From RPQJ01 sp963700045 (GTDB taxonomy: Bacteria; Pseudomonadota; Gammaproteobacteria; Steroidobacterales; Steroidobacteraceae), in the NCBI GenBank assembly GCA_963700045.1, contig CAVOWK010000008.1, positions 1 through 64,000 of the forward strand: 64,000 nt of DNA. The letters are read 5' to 3'. Below, piece by piece: positions 27,758 through 36,717 of this stretch. Made by a program: the position numbers and the translations under genes. Positions within the stretch are counted from its first letter, which is position 1, and the number at the start of each line of letters is the position of its first letter. Under the pieces are notes generated by a model. That model worked only from the letters and a program-made list of their open reading frames with translations. It made no database searches and was not told the DNA's origin.

Positions 27758-28143
27758 GTTTGACTCCCTCACTCGGCTTGCGCCGAAACGAAAAAACTGG
27801 GCAGTGCGTCCAGTCCGAAATTTGTCGGGGGCCATGTTAGGACTCGGGTTGCAAAGCAATAACCTCGGAATACCGAAGTTTTGCTGCGAGTTAGGGAACT
27901 TTTCTCCGCGGAACGGCCACCATCTACCGCGTGATGATTCTTGTTCGCATCCGGCGCGAGCTGAGATCAATTCAAGCGACGCACGGCCATCGTGGGGTAG
28001 TACCTACGCACCCCGTCGTATTGCGGATGCCCAACTGGCTCGACTATTGATTACTGCGTAGCGCGTCGGCCCCCTGACTCGTCGCGCGATGCATGGCAAG
28101 ATTCCGCGTCACGGCCATCCCGGCCGGTGAGGGATCACGAGGC
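27758..28143. other. Gene-free spacer between divergent genes
   Basis: A 386-base spacer, lower in GC than its flanks around 27830-28060. It must hold promoters for decaheme copy 3 (minus) and the NTF2-like gene (plus). No convincing -35/-10 pair, riboswitch or inverted repeat was recognised. Confidence 0.5.
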
Positions 28144-28509
28144 ATGCCGAGCAGAGACTGGTGGAGTTCGCTGTTTGCCACGATCGATGGCAAGCGCTCG
28201 CAGGAGTTCGCACAGTTCCTGACGCCCGACGGCGAATTCCGCTTCGGCAGCCAGCCGTCCGTGCACGGCCAGGCGAACGTGGCCGCATACGTCGAGGCGT
28301 TCTTCGGCATGATCGGCGGCAGCCGGCACGAGTTGCTGCGCACCTGGGACGCCGATGGCTCGACGGTGTGCGAAGGGCTCGTCACCTACACGCGGCTCGA
28401 CGGCTCGCAGGTCACGATCCCGTTCGTCAACGTGTTCTACCTGCGCGGCGACAAGATCGCCCGCTATCTCATCTACATCGACAACGGGCCGCTGTTCGCC
28501 GGCGGCTAG
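28144..28509 (+). CDS. NTF2-like (SnoaL-type) protein
   Basis: A 121-residue cone-shaped alpha+beta protein of the NTF2/SnoaL superfamily. Typical features are the N-terminal helices (DWWSSLFATIDGKRSQEFAQFL), FRFGSQPSVHGQANVAAYVEAFF in the middle, and the strand VTIPFVNVFYLRGDKIARYLIYIDNGPL at the end. Members include isomerases, hydrolases and accessory domains, so no reaction is assigned. The start at 28144 is chosen because GAGG lies directly upstream; an earlier ATG at 28093 would add an unconserved leader. Its stop codon overlaps the stop codon of convergent hypE (CTAG, 28506-28509). Confidence 0.8.
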   Translation: MPSRDWWSSLFATIDGKRSQEFAQFLTPDGEFRFGSQPSVHGQANVAAYVEAFFGMIGGSRHELLRTWDADGSTVCEGLVTYTRLDGSQVTIPFVNVFYLRGDKIARYLIYIDNGPLFAGG

Positions 28510-29522
28510 CAGATTCGCGGCAGCGGATCGTCCTCGAGTTCTTCGATCACGCGTTCGCCGCCCAGAGGCGTGCGCAGGATGACGCGCTGCGGTTGCTCCT
28601 GGATGCGACCGATGATGGCCGCGTCCCTGCCGGAGGGCAGTGCCCGCACGGCCGCAAGAGCCGCCGCGGCCTCGTCTGCGGCAACGATGGCGACGACACG
28701 GCCTTCGCAGGCCAGGAAATACGGGTCGTAGCCGAGCATTTCGCACACCGAGCGCACCGAATCGCGCACCGGCACCTGCGTTTCGTCCAGATACACACCG
28801 AGTCCCGCCGCCTGCACGATCTCGTGCATGACGGTGGCGATCCCGCCGCGCGTAGGATCGCGCATGAAGCGCAGTCCCTTGCAGCGGGCGAGTTCGAGCG
28901 TGATGGGCAGCACGCTGGCCGCGTCGGACTGCAGATCGCCGCGCAGGCCGAACTGCTCGCGGGCGAGCATGACCGCAATGCCGTGATCGCCGACCGGACC
29001 ACTCACCAGGATGGCGTCGCCTGCGCGGATCTCGCGCATGCCGAGCCGCAGGTTCGGGTTGCGCACGCCGATGCCGCTCGTATTCAGGTAGATGCCGCCG
29101 CCTTCGCCGCGACGCACGACCTTGGTGTCGCCGGCCGCGACCACGACGCCGATCTCCTTCGCTGCCTGAGCGATGCCCGCGACGACGCGTTCGAGCACGG
29201 CAAACTCGAGACCCTCTTCGAGCAGCACGCCGAGGCTCAGGTACTTCGGCACCGCGCCCGCCACGGCGAGATCGTTGGTCGTGCCATGAACCGCGAGCGA
29301 GCCGATATTGCCGCCGGGAAACTCGAGGGGTTGCACGGTGAAACTGTCGGTCGTGAAGGCGAGCTCACCGTCCGCGGCGTTCCACGGCAACACGGCTGCG
29401 TCGGACTCCGTGTCGAGCAACGGATTGGCGAGGTGGCGCGCGAAGATCTCGTGGATCAACTCGCGCATGTAGCGCCCGCCGTTGCCGTGCGCCAGCGAGA
29501 CGTGTGTGTCCTGCATCGTCAT
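28506..29522 (-). CDS. hypE: Hydrogenase maturation factor HypE
   Basis: HypE dehydrates the carbamoyl group received from HypF to make the cyanide ligands of [NiFe] hydrogenase. It has 338 residues in the PurM-like (AIR synthase) fold. The C-terminus ends PRIC, with the cysteine that carries the thiocarbamate as last residue. N-terminal SLAHGNGGRYMRELI, then LLDTESDAAVL and VVAAGDTKVV are diagnostic. Its ATG (29522) overlaps the stop of the radical SAM gene in an ATGA, so it is translationally coupled as the last gene of the hyp operon. Confidence 0.96.
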   Translation of the reverse strand: MTMQDTHVSLAHGNGGRYMRELIHEIFARHLANPLLDTESDAAVLPWNAADGELAFTTDSFTVQPLEFPGGNIGSLAVHGTTNDLAVAGAVPKYLSLGVLLEEGLEFAVLERVVAGIAQAAKEIGVVVAAGDTKVVRRGEGGGIYLNTSGIGVRNPNLRLGMREIRAGDAILVSGPVGDHGIAVMLAREQFGLRGDLQSDAASVLPITLELARCKGLRFMRDPTRGGIATVMHEIVQAAGLGVYLDETQVPVRDSVRSVCEMLGYDPYFLACEGRVVAIVAADEAAAALAAVRALPSGRDAAIIGRIQEQPQRVILRTPLGGERVIEELEDDPLPRIC

Positions 29523-30850
29523 CGTCCAACCTCGCGCGCGGGCGTGCGGCCGATGGCCGACAAAGGCACCTTCGCTTCTTCGTTCCAGGTTTCGAGTTCG
29601 GCGCGAATGTGCTCGCGCATCTGCTCGCGCACCGAGTTCACCGAGTTGAAGAACTCGGCCATCATCAGCACCCAGCAGTACATTCCGCGCTGGGTCAGGC
29701 GGATCGCGTCGGCGTCGTGGCGTGTCGCGCCGATCGCCCGCATCGCGAGCAATTCGGGCGCCATGCGCAGCCAGAATGCCTTGCCGTAGCGCCGCTCGAT
29801 GTAGTCGCGTCGCAGTTCGCCGCCAAAGAGCCGTACCAGGTAGTCGTAGCGCATCTGCTCCCTGATACCGACCGGCCGGCGCTGCGTGATGCCGCTCTGC
29901 CCGCCCTCGATGCGGCGGCAGTAGTGGTTCAGCGAGAACGTCGTCGAGTAGTAGGCGCCACCCACGTAGCTGAATGCGCCACTGCCGACGCCGACGTAAT
30001 CGTTCTGGTCGATGATGTACTCGTCGAACATGCCCTGGTTGCGGGAGAAGCACCACGCGGACGACGCCTGGTACTCGCCGAGCAGCCGCTGCAGGATCCG
30101 CTCGTACATCGGGTGGCGCAGCTTCGGGTCGCTGAGTCCCATGCTCTTTTCCATCTTGTGCCGCGCGGTGGGCGCGGTCATCAGCGGATAGAAAGAGACC
30201 TGGTCGACCCGCAGTGCCTGCAGCACGTCAAGATCGTGCTCGAGCATCGCCAGCGTCTGTCCGGGCAGGTTGAAGATCATGTCGACGTTGAGCGTCGGGA
30301 AGACGCCTTGCACGGCCGCGAGGCGGCTGCGGATCACCTCGCTGCTGCCGTACTTCTCCAGCCGGTCCATGCCGGCGAGCAAGCCGTCGTCGAAACTCTG
30401 CACGCCAACGGAAAGTCGCGTGACGCCGGCGTCGCGATAGCGTCGCAGGTCGTCCGGGTCGAGGTGGTTCGGGTTGGTCTCGATCGAAACCGCGCGCACA
30501 GGCGACAGCTCTCGCACGAGCTCCAGCGTTGCGATCAACTCGTCCGCGTTCACCGTCGGTGTTCCGCCCCCGACGTAGACATCGCTGAAGCGAAAGCCCT
30601 TCTCGTGATAGAGCCGGATCTCGCGGCGCAGCGCCTCGAAGTAGCGGCCCGTCTTGGCTGGGTTGTAGCGGACGCGATGGAACGAGCAGAACGGGCACAG
30701 CACTTCGCAGAAAGGCACGTGCACGTAGAGCTGGCAGGGCGCCACGGGCGCAGCCGGCATCACCTCGGCCGACTCGTCTTCGGTGAAACGCATCGCCTGC
30801 GAATACTCGTGTCGCAGGACGGCAAGGAACGGGCGTTCGAACCAGAGCAT
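29519..30850 (-). CDS. HemN/HemW-like radical SAM protein inside the hyp operon
   Basis: A 443-residue radical SAM enzyme. The CX3CX2C cluster motif is Cys48, Cys52 and Cys55 (VPFCEVLCPFCSF), preceded by LYVHVPF, the coproporphyrinogen oxidase-like signature. DVYVGGGTPTVN, SIETNPNHLDP and LSVGVQSFDDGLL follow in the order seen in HemN/HemW/HutW. A C-terminal winged-helix-like domain ends the protein. It may be a heme chaperone or a C-methylase-like relative. Its place between hypF and hypE, with four-base coupling to hypE, is unusual and suggests a role linked to hydrogenase or its heme partner. The start at 30850 is chosen over 30898, which would overlap hypF. Confidence 0.85.
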   Translation of the reverse strand: MLWFERPFLAVLRHEYSQAMRFTEDESAEVMPAAPVAPCQLYVHVPFCEVLCPFCSFHRVRYNPAKTGRYFEALRREIRLYHEKGFRFSDVYVGGGTPTVNADELIATLELVRELSPVRAVSIETNPNHLDPDDLRRYRDAGVTRLSVGVQSFDDGLLAGMDRLEKYGSSEVIRSRLAAVQGVFPTLNVDMIFNLPGQTLAMLEHDLDVLQALRVDQVSFYPLMTAPTARHKMEKSMGLSDPKLRHPMYERILQRLLGEYQASSAWCFSRNQGMFDEYIIDQNDYVGVGSGAFSYVGGAYYSTTFSLNHYCRRIEGGQSGITQRRPVGIREQMRYDYLVRLFGGELRRDYIERRYGKAFWLRMAPELLAMRAIGATRHDADAIRLTQRGMYCWVLMMAEFFNSVNSVREQMREHIRAELETWNEEAKVPLSAIGRTPAREVGR

Positions 30851-30860
30851 GAGACGGAGT

Positions 30861-33143
30861 CTAGTCGTTTCGGCCGATGAAGTCGGCGACCTGCCCATAG
30901 CTCAGGCCACCGTCGTTGCACGGCAGTTGCACGGGCAGGAGGACCTCGAAACCGCGCGACGACAAACCGGCAAGGGCGGCTTCCGTCAAGCGTCGATTCT
31001 GGAACACGCCCCCCGTCAGGCCCACGACCGACGTGCCGGACTGGTCGCGGAGCCGTTCCGCGACCTGCACGATTCCGTCGGCAAGGGACGCGTGTACCGC
31101 GCCGGCGCGGTCTGCCCTGTCGGCAGCGGTGGTCGGGGGAAACTGCAGCAGCCAGTCGACCAGCGGCGCCCAATCGAGCTCGAGTCGTCCCTCGGCGGCC
31201 GACCGGAGCTCTAACCGCGGAAACGCGGCGGGCTCGCGCGCGATGGCCTCGAGCCACATCGGCCCCTGCCCTTCGAAGCTCGTCTCACCCAGGCCGAGGA
31301 TGATGGCCGAGGCGGCATCGAACAGGCGGCCGGCAGCACTCGACTGAGGTGAATTCACGCGCCGTTTCCAGGCATCGCGGACGATCGGGTCCGGCACCTC
31401 GACGGGACAGTCGCGTTCGAGTTCCCAGCACACGGCGGCTGCACTGCGCCACGGTGCACGGCCGGCACGGTCGCCGCCCGGCAGGCGGAACGGCCGCAGG
31501 TGCGCAGCACGCTGCCAATGCCCCGGCGTGCCGAGGAAGGTCTCGCCACCCCAGAGCGTGCCGTCGTCGCCGAGCCCGACCCCGTCCCAGGCGAAAACGA
31601 TCGCCGGCGCATCAAACTTGCCGTGTTCGGTGACCAGTGCCGACGCGTGCGCGCGGTGGTGCTGCACCGTCTCGTGCGCCAGGCCGCTCGCTCGCGCCCA
31701 GCGTGTCGTCGCGTAGTCGGGGTGTGCGTCGCTCAGGACGATTGCGGCGCGCACGTCGTAGAGTCGTTGCAGGTCCGCCGCCACCTGCGCGAACACCTGC
31801 TCGCTGCGCAGCGTGCCCATGTCCCCGACATGGGGCGATACGACGACGCGCCTTTCCCAGGCCAGCGCCACCGTCGTCTTCAGGTGGCCGCCGACGGCCA
31901 GCAACGGCCGTGGCACTGCACGCGGCAGTTCCAGTTCCAGCGGCGCAATGCCGCGCCCCAGGCGGATGGGACGCGCACGGCCCGCAATGACGCGCACGAC
32001 GGAGTCATCCGCAGGCCGTGCGATCAGGCGATCGTGGTGCAGGAAGGCGTCGGCAACCCGGGCGAGACGCTCCTGTGCTTCGGTCGCAGACGTCAGCACC
32101 GGTTCGCCGCTGACGTTGCCGGACGTCGCGACCAGTGGTCCACCGAAGTCTTCCAGCAGCAACTGGTGCAGCGGGCTGTAGGGCAGGAAGACACCGATCT
32201 CGGCGAGGCCCGGTGCGATGTTCGGCGCAAGCCTGGTGGGCGGACCAGTGCGCAACAGCACGATCGAACGCGCCGGGTCGAGCAAGGCTTCACGTGCGGC
32301 AGGTTCCGGATCGAACTCGTCGCGGACGACCTGCAGTCCGTCCAGGCCGCGCCACGGATACATCACCGCGAGCGGCTTGTCCGGGCGGTGCTTGCGCTCG
32401 CGCAGTCGCGCCACGGCTGCCTCGCTGCGCGCGTCGCACATCAGGTGATAGCCACCGATACCCTTGACGGCCAGCACGCGACCGTCACGCAACACCGCCA
32501 CGGCGGCAGCGAGCGCCTTGTCGTCGCCCACCCCGGGATTCTCTGCGCCGGGGGACACGAACTCCAGGTGCGGCCCGCACACGGGACAGGCCACGGGCTC
32601 CGCATGAAAGCGCCGATCGAGCGGGTCTTCGTATTCCCTGCGGCACGCCTCGCACAACGGAAACGCGCGCATCGTGGTGTTGGGCCGGTCGTACGGCAGC
32701 GCCTCGATCAGCGTGTACCGCGGCCCGCACTGCGTGCAGTTGATGAAGGCGTACCGATGACGGCGATTACCCGGGTCTGCCAGCTCCGCGAGGCAATCAG
32801 GACAGCAGAAGAAATCCGGCGGCACCGAAATCTGCGGATGCAGCGCCGCACTGCTGGAGGCGATGTGAAAACCAGGTTCGGCGGGAGCATCGACGGCCGC
32901 CTGCCCCGCAAGCACCGGACGCGCGAGTGGCGGCGCCCGCTCGATCACGTCACGCGCAAAGCGCTCGATCGTCGCGACCGGACCGTGCAGCACGACTTCG
33001 ACCTCGCCGCGCAGGTTGCGCACGAAGCCGTCGAGGCCGAGTTCATGCGCAAGCCGGTACACGAACGGACGGAAGCCCACGCCCTGCACGCGGCCCGTCA
33101 GCAGCAGCCGTCGCGTGACTACGGCCGGTGCCGGTTGCGCCAT
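30861..33143 (-). CDS. hypF: Carbamoyltransferase HypF
   Basis: HypF makes carbamoyl-adenylate from carbamoyl phosphate and passes the carbamoyl group to HypE. It has 760 residues with all four parts: acylphosphatase domain (GRVQGVGFRPFVYRLAHELG, residues about 17-36), paired zinc motifs (CCPDC, CTQCGPRYT; CEAC, CPVCGP), a YrdC-like domain (LAVKGIGGYHLMCDA), and a Kae1-like carbamoyltransferase domain (QHHRAHASALVTEHG; GLTGGVFQNRRL). The start MAQPAPAVVTRR at 33143 leaves a 22-base gap to hypD. The frame is intact. Confidence 0.97.
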   Translation of the reverse strand: MAQPAPAVVTRRLLLTGRVQGVGFRPFVYRLAHELGLDGFVRNLRGEVEVVLHGPVATIERFARDVIERAPPLARPVLAGQAAVDAPAEPGFHIASSSAALHPQISVPPDFFCCPDCLAELADPGNRRHRYAFINCTQCGPRYTLIEALPYDRPNTTMRAFPLCEACRREYEDPLDRRFHAEPVACPVCGPHLEFVSPGAENPGVGDDKALAAAVAVLRDGRVLAVKGIGGYHLMCDARSEAAVARLRERKHRPDKPLAVMYPWRGLDGLQVVRDEFDPEPAAREALLDPARSIVLLRTGPPTRLAPNIAPGLAEIGVFLPYSPLHQLLLEDFGGPLVATSGNVSGEPVLTSATEAQERLARVADAFLHHDRLIARPADDSVVRVIAGRARPIRLGRGIAPLELELPRAVPRPLLAVGGHLKTTVALAWERRVVVSPHVGDMGTLRSEQVFAQVAADLQRLYDVRAAIVLSDAHPDYATTRWARASGLAHETVQHHRAHASALVTEHGKFDAPAIVFAWDGVGLGDDGTLWGGETFLGTPGHWQRAAHLRPFRLPGGDRAGRAPWRSAAAVCWELERDCPVEVPDPIVRDAWKRRVNSPQSSAAGRLFDAASAIILGLGETSFEGQGPMWLEAIAREPAAFPRLELRSAAEGRLELDWAPLVDWLLQFPPTTAADRADRAGAVHASLADGIVQVAERLRDQSGTSVVGLTGGVFQNRRLTEAALAGLSSRGFEVLLPVQLPCNDGGLSYGQVADFIGRND

Positions 33144-33165
33144 CCTGCCCTGCTGCCGTACGTCG

Positions 33166-34284
33166 TCAGGCTTCTTGAGCCTTGCGGCCAGCCCAGACGT
33201 TTTCGCGGACGCCGTCGGCCCACCAGATGCGGCACGCGCCTTCGTCGGACACCATGCACGGCCCGATCGGATGTCGCGGCGTGCAGGCGGCGCCATAGAG
33301 CCGGCATTCGTTCGGATAGATGCGGCCGAGCACGACCCTGGCGCAGTCGCAGCCCGGCGGCATTTCGCCGGCGCGCTTGCGCGACATCTCGGTGTACGAA
33401 GGCAACTGCACGCGCGAATCGTTCATTGCATGCTGCGGCTTGAGCACGTAGCCCGACGCCGGGATCGGCCCGATGCCGCGCCAGTTGCCGTCGTTGATGT
33501 CCATCGTCTCGTCGATGTAGCGCTTCGCGGTGGCGTTGCCGCCCGGCCGCACGACCTGCGGATAGCAGTTGTCGAGGAAGCACCTGCCCTCGAGCTTCTG
33601 CCGCAGCACCGAATACAGTGCGGCGAGCAACGAGTCCGGCGCAAAGCCCGCGACCGCCGTGGGAATGCCGTGCTGCTGCGGAACGAACTCCCATTCCTCG
33701 GGACCCATCACCGTCGCGACGTGACCAGGTGCGATCAGCGCCTCGAACCCCGGCTCGCCGGAGCCGAGCAGCATCTCGACGGCGGGCCACGTGCGGCGTC
33801 CGGACATCAGGAACAGCAGGTTCGTGGGCGCGCCTTGTGCCAGCAGGGCTGCCGCCGGTGCCGTCGTCGTTTCGAAACCCGCGGCCAGGAACACGACCTT
33901 GCGCGTCGGATTCTCGCGCGCAATCTTCGCGGCCTCGAGCGGGCTCGCGATCGGACGCACGTCGGCGCCCGCCGCCTTGGCCTGCTCGAGCGAGCGCGGC
34001 TCACTCTTTGGCGCGTTGACCGGGACGCGCAGCATGTCGCCGTAGGCCACGAGGATCACGCCCTCGTGCAGGGCAAGCTGGATTGCCTCGTAGATGTCTT
34101 CTTCAGGACAGATGCAGACCGGGCAACCCGGGCCGGGTACGAGTTCGATGTTCGACGGGATCGCCTTGCGCAGGCCCGCGGTCGTGATCGACCGTTCGTG
34201 ACCACCACAGACGTTCATCACCTTGATCCTGGGTGGCAGCGGCAACGCGCGGATGCGCTCGAGCCATTCGGCGGCAGTGGTCAT
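33166..34284 (-). CDS. hypD: Hydrogenase maturation protein HypD
   Basis: HypD is the 4Fe-4S scaffold that, with HypC, assembles the Fe(CN)2CO unit. It has 372 residues. NVCGGHE (Cys26) and VPGPGCPVCICP (Cys54, Cys57) are the active-site motifs; FLAAGFETTTAP and the C-terminal cysteine set that holds the FeS cluster (GCDCARVVLG; ECRLYGAAC; GPCMVSDEGACRIW) are complete. GGGGGAGG precedes the ATG at 34284, which supports this start. Confidence 0.97.
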   Translation of the reverse strand: MTTAAEWLERIRALPLPPRIKVMNVCGGHERSITTAGLRKAIPSNIELVPGPGCPVCICPEEDIYEAIQLALHEGVILVAYGDMLRVPVNAPKSEPRSLEQAKAAGADVRPIASPLEAAKIARENPTRKVVFLAAGFETTTAPAAALLAQGAPTNLLFLMSGRRTWPAVEMLLGSGEPGFEALIAPGHVATVMGPEEWEFVPQQHGIPTAVAGFAPDSLLAALYSVLRQKLEGRCFLDNCYPQVVRPGGNATAKRYIDETMDINDGNWRGIGPIPASGYVLKPQHAMNDSRVQLPSYTEMSRKRAGEMPPGCDCARVVLGRIYPNECRLYGAACTPRHPIGPCMVSDEGACRIWWADGVRENVWAGRKAQEA

Positions 34285-34300
34285 CCTCCCCCCTTGCGGC

Positions 34301-35053
34301 TCAGGCCGCGGCTGCACGGCGCGCAGCAACCTCACTGCGCAGCCAGCCGAGCCAGGCGTCGAAGCCCGGCCCGCCACGTCGCGTGAGCTCGATGATGTCG
34401 CCACGGAATCCCACCTGGCGCAGCGAGTCGCGCGCACGCTCGACGCTGAATTCCTCGATGTGCGGCAGCAGGTCGACCTTGGTGATCAGCGCGAGGTCCG
34501 CACCGCGGAACATCACCGGGTACTTGGCCGGCTTGTCGTCGCCTTCGGGCACCGACAGCAGCGTGAGGTTGCGGTGCACGCCGAGGTCGAAGCTCGCGGG
34601 ACACACCAGGTTGCCGACGTTTTCGACAAACAGCACGTCGAGGCCGTCGAGCGGCAGGTGGTCCAGCGCGTCGTGCACCATCTGCGCGTCGAGGTGGCAC
34701 GCGTTGCCCGTCGTGATCTGGATGGCAGGAACGCCGCATGCGCGAATGCGCGCCGCATCGTTCTCCGTCGCGAGGTCGCCTTCGATCACGGCGATGCGGA
34801 TTTCACCGTGCAGGGCCTTGATCGTCGCCTCGAGCAGCGAGGTCTTGCCGGAGCCCGGCGAAGACATCAGGTTGACCGCGAGCACGCCGTGGCCATCGAA
34901 GTGGGTGCGGTTGTGTGCCGCGACCCTGTCGTTCTCGTCGAGGATCGCGGTGATGACCTCGATCGATTCGATGTGACCCTTGCCAGCCGGTTGCGCCGCG
35001 AAAGGCGCGCGGGTGGCCGCGGGACCGAGTGAACATCCGCAATCCCGGCACAT
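34301..35053 (-). CDS. hypB: Hydrogenase nickel incorporation GTPase HypB
   Basis: HypB is the GTPase that delivers nickel with HypA. It has 250 residues. The N-terminus is MCRDCGC, a CXXCGC high-affinity nickel site. The P-loop SPGSGKTS is at about 65-72, the G-domain metal site GNACHLDAQMV near 117, and the specificity motif TKVDLLPH further on. There is no His-rich stretch, so nickel storage is unlikely. It lies in order hypC-hypA-hypB-hypD. Confidence 0.97.
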   Translation of the reverse strand: MCRDCGCSLGPAATRAPFAAQPAGKGHIESIEVITAILDENDRVAAHNRTHFDGHGVLAVNLMSSPGSGKTSLLEATIKALHGEIRIAVIEGDLATENDAARIRACGVPAIQITTGNACHLDAQMVHDALDHLPLDGLDVLFVENVGNLVCPASFDLGVHRNLTLLSVPEGDDKPAKYPVMFRGADLALITKVDLLPHIEEFSVERARDSLRQVGFRGDIIELTRRGGPGFDAWLGWLRSEVAARRAAAA

Positions 35054-35086
35054 CAGCGTGACCTCGTCTTCATGCTTTGACCGTCT

Positions 35087-35449
35087 TCAATGGACGGGTT
35101 CGTCGGCCGTTTCGATTTCGACCCGTTGCAGCAGCATTTCCTCGCCGGCAATCACGTCGACGTGCCAGTCGTTGCAGCTGCCGCAGAGCAGGCGGTTCGA
35201 CGCAGCCTCGGTCTCGGCGTGGCAGGTGCGGCAACGGACGCGCACCGGCACGGTCACGACCACCAGCTTTGCCTCCTCCGCCACCGTCCCGGCCGCGGCG
35301 AGCGGATACGCATGCTCGAGCAGCTGCGGCTCCACGCCGGACAACGGCCCGACGGACACCGTGATCGAGAGGATCCGGCGCGCCGCATTGTCGCGGGCCA
35401 CGCGTTCGACCTGCTCGATCAGCGCCTGGCAGATCGCGAGCTCATGCAT
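35087..35449 (-). CDS. hypA: Hydrogenase nickel incorporation protein HypA
   Basis: HypA is the nickel metallochaperone for [NiFe] hydrogenase, 120 residues. The N-terminal MHE binds nickel. The zinc site has two CXXC pairs, Cys73/Cys76 (VRCRTCHAE) and Cys89/Cys92 (LLCGSCND). Its start overlaps the end of hypC by eight bases, which indicates coupled translation. Confidence 0.96.
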   Translation of the reverse strand: MHELAICQALIEQVERVARDNAARRILSITVSVGPLSGVEPQLLEHAYPLAAAGTVAEEAKLVVVTVPVRVRCRTCHAETEAASNRLLCGSCNDWHVDVIAGEEMLLQRVEIETADEPVH

Positions 35450-35666
35450 GCTCGAGGACTTCTTCGAAGAGGTCCCACGTGATACGGGCCTCCTCCTCGC
35501 TGATCTTCTGGATGGCGTAGCCGACGTGGATCAGCACGTGGTCGCCCACCTCGATGGGCTCGCCCTGCAACATGAACAGGCTCACCTCGCGCTCGATGCC
35601 CTTGGCTTCGCAGGTCGCGGTGAAACCGTCGATGTGGGTGATCTTCATTGGAACGGCCAGGCACAT
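35442..35666 (-). CDS. hypC: Hydrogenase assembly chaperone HypC
   Basis: A 74-residue HypC/HypG chaperone that carries the Fe(CN)2CO unit to the large subunit. The MCLAVPMK N-terminus supplies the essential Cys2. GDHVLIHVGYAIQKISEEEA is the second family block. It is the first gene of the hyp operon; the promoter should be within 35667-35760, but no clear box is seen. Confidence 0.96.
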   Translation of the reverse strand: MCLAVPMKITHIDGFTATCEAKGIEREVSLFMLQGEPIEVGDHVLIHVGYAIQKISEEEARITWDLFEEVLEHA

Positions 35667-35975
35667 GTCGTCTCACCCCGTGCTGCGGACCCCGCAACGT
35701 GTACGCGAGGCTCGCAAACGCCCCACGCCTACAAGAATAGGTAATTGCACTGACTGCGGCTTCGCCGCATCAGAACGGCCGCCGAGCGGCGCGTCACGCG
35801 GAGCATAGACCACCCTGCCGGGCCGGTCGATTCCGGCCGCCGCCGGAGCGGGGCGCTGTGCGGATCGCACGGCAAAGCCCGCCCTGGATCTGGGAAATCC
35901 GCGATCGCATTTCGCCCGCCTTGTGACATCCTTCGCCAGCCCCGCACCGGGGTCACAGCATGAGTGTGGGTAGCG
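35667..35975. other. Gene-free spacer upstream of hypC
   Basis: A 309-base spacer between divergent transcripts. It contains a short hairpin, TGCGGCTTCGCCGCA (about 35756-35770), and an AT-richer patch (AGAATAGGTAATTGCA, 35734-35749) that may belong to the hyp promoter. GC-rich inverted sequences (GCCGGTC/TTCCGGCC) lie near 35820. No gene was recognised. Confidence 0.45.
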
Positions 35976-36321
35976 ATGACGAACCGAACGGCACTGGTTG
36001 GGATTGGTTGTGTTGGCCTTGCTGGCAGCGTGCTCGAAGCAGGCGCCCCCGCCGGCACCGGCCGCTGCGGACGACGCAGAGTCAACGCCGGCCGCCGCTG
36101 TGCAGCCGCAGCCGGCCCCAACCTACGACAGCGCCAAGGTGGCCGAGATGGCGACTGGCATGCTGGTCATGATCGACGACGCGCCGCAATGCCAGGCTTT
36201 CCGCGACCAGCTGCAGGCCCTTGCCAACGCGCCCGCGGGCTCGCCACCGTCGGTGGCGCCGAGCGCGATCGTCGCGCAGGCGAACGCAGCGGGTTGCGCG
36301 AAGAAGAAGTACGGCGAGTAG
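35976..36321 (+). CDS. Small putative lipoprotein, start region probably frameshifted
   Basis: A small exported protein of about 110 residues and unknown role. The core reads GLVVLALLAACSKQAPPPAP, a hydrophobic stretch with lipobox LAAC, then a Pro/Ala-rich linker and a helical domain with two cysteines (APQCQAFRDQLQALA; ANAAGCAKKKYGE). In the main frame the only start is a TTG at 35998, which leaves no positive charge. An ATG at 35976 (MTNRTALV) in another frame supplies a normal signal leader, so one extra base near 35985-35998 is suspected. It is convergent with the zinc-ribbon gene. Confidence 0.6.
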
Positions 36322-36333
36322 CGACCGCTCGAT

Positions 36334-36693
36334 TCAACGCCCGCCTGGCGTGGCGACGTCCACCGAGAGGGTGAACGTCCGGGCTTCCGTCCGGCGCAGG
36401 GCGCCGACGCCTACGACCTGCCGCGAGATCTCCTCGCCGCGTTCGTTGCGGATCGAGAGCACCACCGAGTATTCCCAGTCGCCGCCACGCTCCGAATGCC
36501 GGAGCGTGCCTTCGACGTTCAGCGCTGAAAACTTCGGCGTTGCGTCGGACGCGGCTTTGGACCCCGCGCCGAACTGCAGGTGATGGCGGCACTGCGGGCA
36601 GATCAGCGCGCTTTCCAGGATCGTTGCCTTGCAGTGCGGACAAGAGCGCGTCTTGCCCACACTGCCTGGCAATCCTGTGCGTCCCGTGATCAT
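36334..36693 (-). CDS. Zinc-ribbon domain protein of unknown function
   Basis: A 119-residue protein. The N-terminal half has a zinc ribbon, CPHC (residues 18-21) and CPQC (residues 33-36). The C-terminal half is a beta-rich domain (WEYSVVLSIRNERGEEISRQVVGVG, then ARTFTLSVDVATPGG) that looks like an immunoglobulin-like sandwich. No signal peptide or helix is present, so it is probably cytosolic. It is 24 bases from the bactofilin gene on the same strand and may be cotranscribed. I do not recognise a function. Confidence 0.75.
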   Translation of the reverse strand: MITGRTGLPGSVGKTRSCPHCKATILESALICPQCRHHLQFGAGSKAASDATPKFSALNVEGTLRHSERGGDWEYSVVLSIRNERGEEISRQVVGVGALRRTEARTFTLSVDVATPGGR

Positions 36694-36717
36694 CCGCTGG
36701 CCGCGCGCGGCGCGCGG

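Noticed and set aside
31500..33443. Very long antisense open frame across hypF
   Set aside because: It is Arg/His/Gln-rich with no domain, and it mirrors hypF codon usage in GC-rich DNA. The hypF frame has every family motif.
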